Below the pieces are notes generated by a model, which was not told the origin of the DNA, made no database searches, and worked only from the letters and a program-made list of their open reading frames with translations. From NCBI GenBank assembly GCA_009193035.1, contig SWDT01000018.1:147046-211045 (forward strand): a DNA stretch of 64,000 nt. Direction: 5' to 3'. Both the position numbers and the translations under genes were made by a program. Positions 61,637-64,000 of the stretch are shown here, piece after piece (position 1 is the stretch's first letter; every line of letters begins with the position of its first letter). This DNA is from Halicephalobus mephisto. Its lineage: Eukaryota; Nematoda; Chromadorea; Rhabditida; Panagrolaimidae.

Positions 61637-62541
61637 TCAGACGAAAACATCTTTCCCAAAGAGTTCTTGGCTAAGGTACAAGATTATGGATCTAGTGTCT
61701 ACTGCATCTTCGTCTTCGAGGACATGATTCAGGAATGCGGCACTAACAGCACATTCGAAAACACCGAAGCACCATACTGTCATCTTGAAGTGTTCGTCTT
61801 GACGATTCATGAATTCGGCGAGCAATTCTGGGTCTGGAATAAATTCGTCAAGTGATTGGACTTGACATTCCACGATCATCCGCTTTAGTTTGCTTTTCTG
61901 CTTCCAGTTGAACAGTGTTGATGAGAAACTCGGAATTGTACCTCCGCTTTTGTAATGAAGATCTCGCAAGTACGGCATTTGCTCAAGAACCGTTGTTATT
62001 GTTTGGTTGTCTGAGAAACAGCTATCATCGAACTAAACGTGAGTCACACTGGGGCAGATGATCAATTCGAAATCTCCAGAACTCAAAGCACTGTTGCTCA
62101 GCCATATTTCGTTATGGCGGAAGGTACAGGTCTCCACGTACCCTGAACGCTCTCCTGGCTCCAAGTAAAAAAGTCCCAGACATGTCCTAACTTCGACGAC
62201 TGTCGATGGATCTGGCTTCTCTGAAATCCCAATACAATCACACCGTCATCGTAGAGATAACCCTGCCGGATTTGAATCTGTCTGGTATTTCTCCGATTAT
62301 CGTTTTTCGAGAAACCAATTGTTGGGCATTTGACTCCTTTCATTGCCTTCGAACTTTGGAAGAGACCTCGAAGAAGAACTGGAGGACAGAGATTGTAGAA
62401 CTCACGTTGCAGAAAGTTGTCTAGACTTCTAAACGGAATTCTCGGGGTATTGGAACTAATTTCTATTGTAGATTCTTCGGGATTGTAGTCAGGAACATCT
62501 GCACATTTTTCCACCAGATGCAGCCGAACACCAACTGCCAT
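61637..62541 (-). pseudogene. Damaged paralogue of the 57741-58685 gene
   Basis: From ATG 62541 the frame reads MAVGVRLHLVEK..., then FRSLDNFLQREFYNLCPPVLL, parallel to the intact gene. The homology changes frame near 62220 (a GTTATC...TTTCAG intron could explain this, in the same place as the intact gene's intron). It continues KPDPSTVVEVR... and CPSVTHV, then meets an in-frame TAG at 62035-62033 where the relative has coding sequence. After the stop the match resumes (LEQMPYLRDL, LFNWKQKSKLKRM) to a stop at 61637. It is probably non-functional. The alternative is a truncated protein. Confidence 0.55.
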
Positions 62542-62599
62542 ATTTGCAAAATAGAACAGATTCAACAATAGGAGCGCACTCGATGAAAATGTTGACAAT

Positions 62600-63130
62600 C
62601 TTCAGTTTCTCACGTATTCATGATAGAACACCGAGCGGAATTCGTAAATGGGATGTGTTTCCATTCAAAGGGACCGAGCAATTTTCATTCTATCACGTTT
62701 GATTGATTAGTTGGAACGATTGCTCTCTCTTTCGTTATTAACTACATGGAACAAAGTTTAGTCCAAATATTGTAACTATCATATTTCGAAAATCAACTGG
62801 AATAAAAATAGTTATGAAGTGCAGATGTCGAAGACTAGACATCGGGACGAAGAAAAACAGTGAAGTATTTAATTCCACCCCTCGTTGTCTTCAGATTCAC
62901 CGGTAGGAAGAAGAATTCAAGAGAGATCCTCTTCTCTTGCTAGAGGGAACATTATTCGTGTTATTTGCGAAGGAAACTTGAGTGGAAATCTCTACTCTGC
63001 AAAACGTGTATTTGAGTGTTCCTCGCATTGAAGTCATCTCTAACAATTGACAATAAATATTATCACCAACAGTTTAGAACATGGGGAACATGTTTTGGGA
63101 GGATGTCAGATGATTGTTCGTGTTTTTTCA
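62600..63130. other. Intergenic region before SL RNA copy 3
   Basis: Moderately AT-rich; no open frame or repeat that I can defend. Confidence 0.4.
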
Positions 63131-63135
63131 CAACT

Positions 63136-63197
63136 GAGAGAACACTTACGCCAGAGAAACAAAGAGAGAACTTCCGTAAATGAGGCTGAACTCAGAT
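63136..63197 (+). promoter_or_regulatory. Distal and PSE-like elements of SL RNA copy 3
   Basis: GAGAGAACACT at 63136-63146 (112 nt upstream of the RNA start) and AACTCAGAT at 63189-63197 (59 nt upstream). Same spacing as copy 1 to the base. Confidence 0.75.
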
Positions 63198-63247
63198 AGG
63201 AAAAAACAATTCCTCTGTTCAAGGTTTGAGAAAGGAAAGCCACAGTC

Positions 63248-63351
63248 GGTTTATACCCAGTATCTCAAGGTACTAGGGATGTTCTGATCGGAGGGAACTC
63301 CGTGTCGGGTTATTATTTTTGGATAACACTAAGGGGGTTTTCCCTTGGTGA
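63248..63351 (+). ncRNA. SL2-type spliced leader RNA gene, copy 3
   Basis: Leader exon 63248-63269 (starts GGTTTATACCC, ends TCTCAAG), with its GTAC donor at 63270. Stem I: CCC and GTA of the leader pair with TAC and GGG of the intron. Stem II: CGGAG-GGAA-CTCCG extended by CTGAT/GTCGG pairs. The Sm-type site is ATTTTTGG at 63315-63322. The 3' hairpin is CACTAAGGG (63327-63335) with CCCTTGGTG (63342-63350) around GGTTTT. This is the complete architecture of a nematode SL RNA. Its 3' flank to about 63490 matches copy 2 without the 241-bp insertion. Confidence 0.92.
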
Positions 63352-64000
63352 TAATAATGTGAGAGAGGAATTGGAAAGAAAGTCCATTTCTCAATTGTAA
63401 TAATCCATGGTGAATAAGAAGTACTCTGACGATTTTCAAATTAGTTCCTCCACAAGAAGTGGAAATAACAAGGGCTCAAGAATGGTTTGAGGAAAAATGT
63501 TCTGTGAATTAGTGAATGCGCTCGAAATAGTGTTCTAAAATTTTGATCTTTATCAATTTTCAGTTTGACTTGTTAACATTGAGGATCGTCTGAGACAAAC
63601 AACTCATCATAAAGTTTCGAATGCTAGTCCTAATGATGAATATCACCTCGCAAAAATATAAGCATTATATACTGAAAATTACCTTAAACTAACGTTGGTT
63701 AATAAATTTAAAACTAATTTAGATAGTGGGTTTCTTATTAATTTTCTTGGTTTCAAAAGTTTAGCCTCTACTTCCACCCTGTACTATTGCTTATCATCCA
63801 TCAAATGTAACAACTGTAATTATTTTTAGAAAATTTTTATTTTCGAAAGATTATCATCAAACAATGGGTACTAAACGGAAGGATTTTCATGTTATCAAGA
63901 ATTGAAGTGACTGTCGTGATGGGTCGATGAAAAGTGACGAAATACAAATTTCTTAATTCCGGTGCAAAGGTTGACATCCAACATGCCTTGTTTATACTGG
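63352..64000. other. SL RNA 3' flank and unassigned end of window
   Basis: 63352-63490 is conserved with the flank of copy 2, so the duplicated unit is larger than the RNA. Beyond about 63500 I see nothing recognisable. Confidence 0.5.

Overview
This window is nuclear DNA from a nematode, most likely a rhabditid (clade V) worm and not C. elegans itself. The grounds are: short AT-rich introns with TTTCAG acceptors; a tRNA-Tyr carrying a 12-nt intron; three SL2-type spliced-leader RNA genes; a FoxA/PHA-4 forkhead gene; a CYP33-like P450; a nematode-style globin; and many TA-flanked miniature transposons.

Layout. 306-390: tRNA-Tyr. 879-1170: a GC-rich, tRNA-like Pol III-type stretch. 1941-24496 (+): one 13-exon gene for a 1,478-residue coiled-coil protein. 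I traced every splice phase and all agree. Its first intron (7.5 kb) is packed with repeats and MITEs. Its sixth intron (4.1 kb) holds a complete four-exon globin-like gene on the opposite strand (15952-17784). 24978-27123 (-): a divergent Hsp70-family ATPase with an unusual N-terminal extension, no substrate-binding domain and a CaaX-like C-terminus; it converges on the coiled-coil gene. 28043-31203 and ~33089-35119 (-): a tandem pair of sugar-porter-type MFS genes. The first is intact. The second carries a 1-bp deletion that removes its C-terminus. SL2-type SL RNA genes lie at 27661-27765 (-), 36205-36308 (-) and 63248-63351 (+). All three share promoter elements at fixed spacing.

36900-40100 is a poor region with a chemoreceptor-like remnant, small unassigned open frames and repeat copies. 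41000-55700 is the pha-4 (FoxA) neighbourhood. FoxA exons lie at 48123-53649 (+). Around them GC-richer islands alternate with dozens of copies of an AGTCACTAT/ATAGTGACT motif in both orientations. Several islands read as phase-consistent exons of a candidate minus-strand gene threaded through pha-4. 57741-62600 holds two related genes of an unassigned family, one of them damaged. Between them is a CYP33-like P450 whose second intron contains a 5S rRNA gene on the opposite strand, and whose first exon appears to have a 1-nt frameshift.

Genes here are independent units, not an operon. The SL2-type RNA genes would supply leaders in trans for downstream operon genes elsewhere. Exon structures were derived by hand from splice sites and reading phase. 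Family assignments rest on motifs visible in the translations. Nothing was searched against a database.
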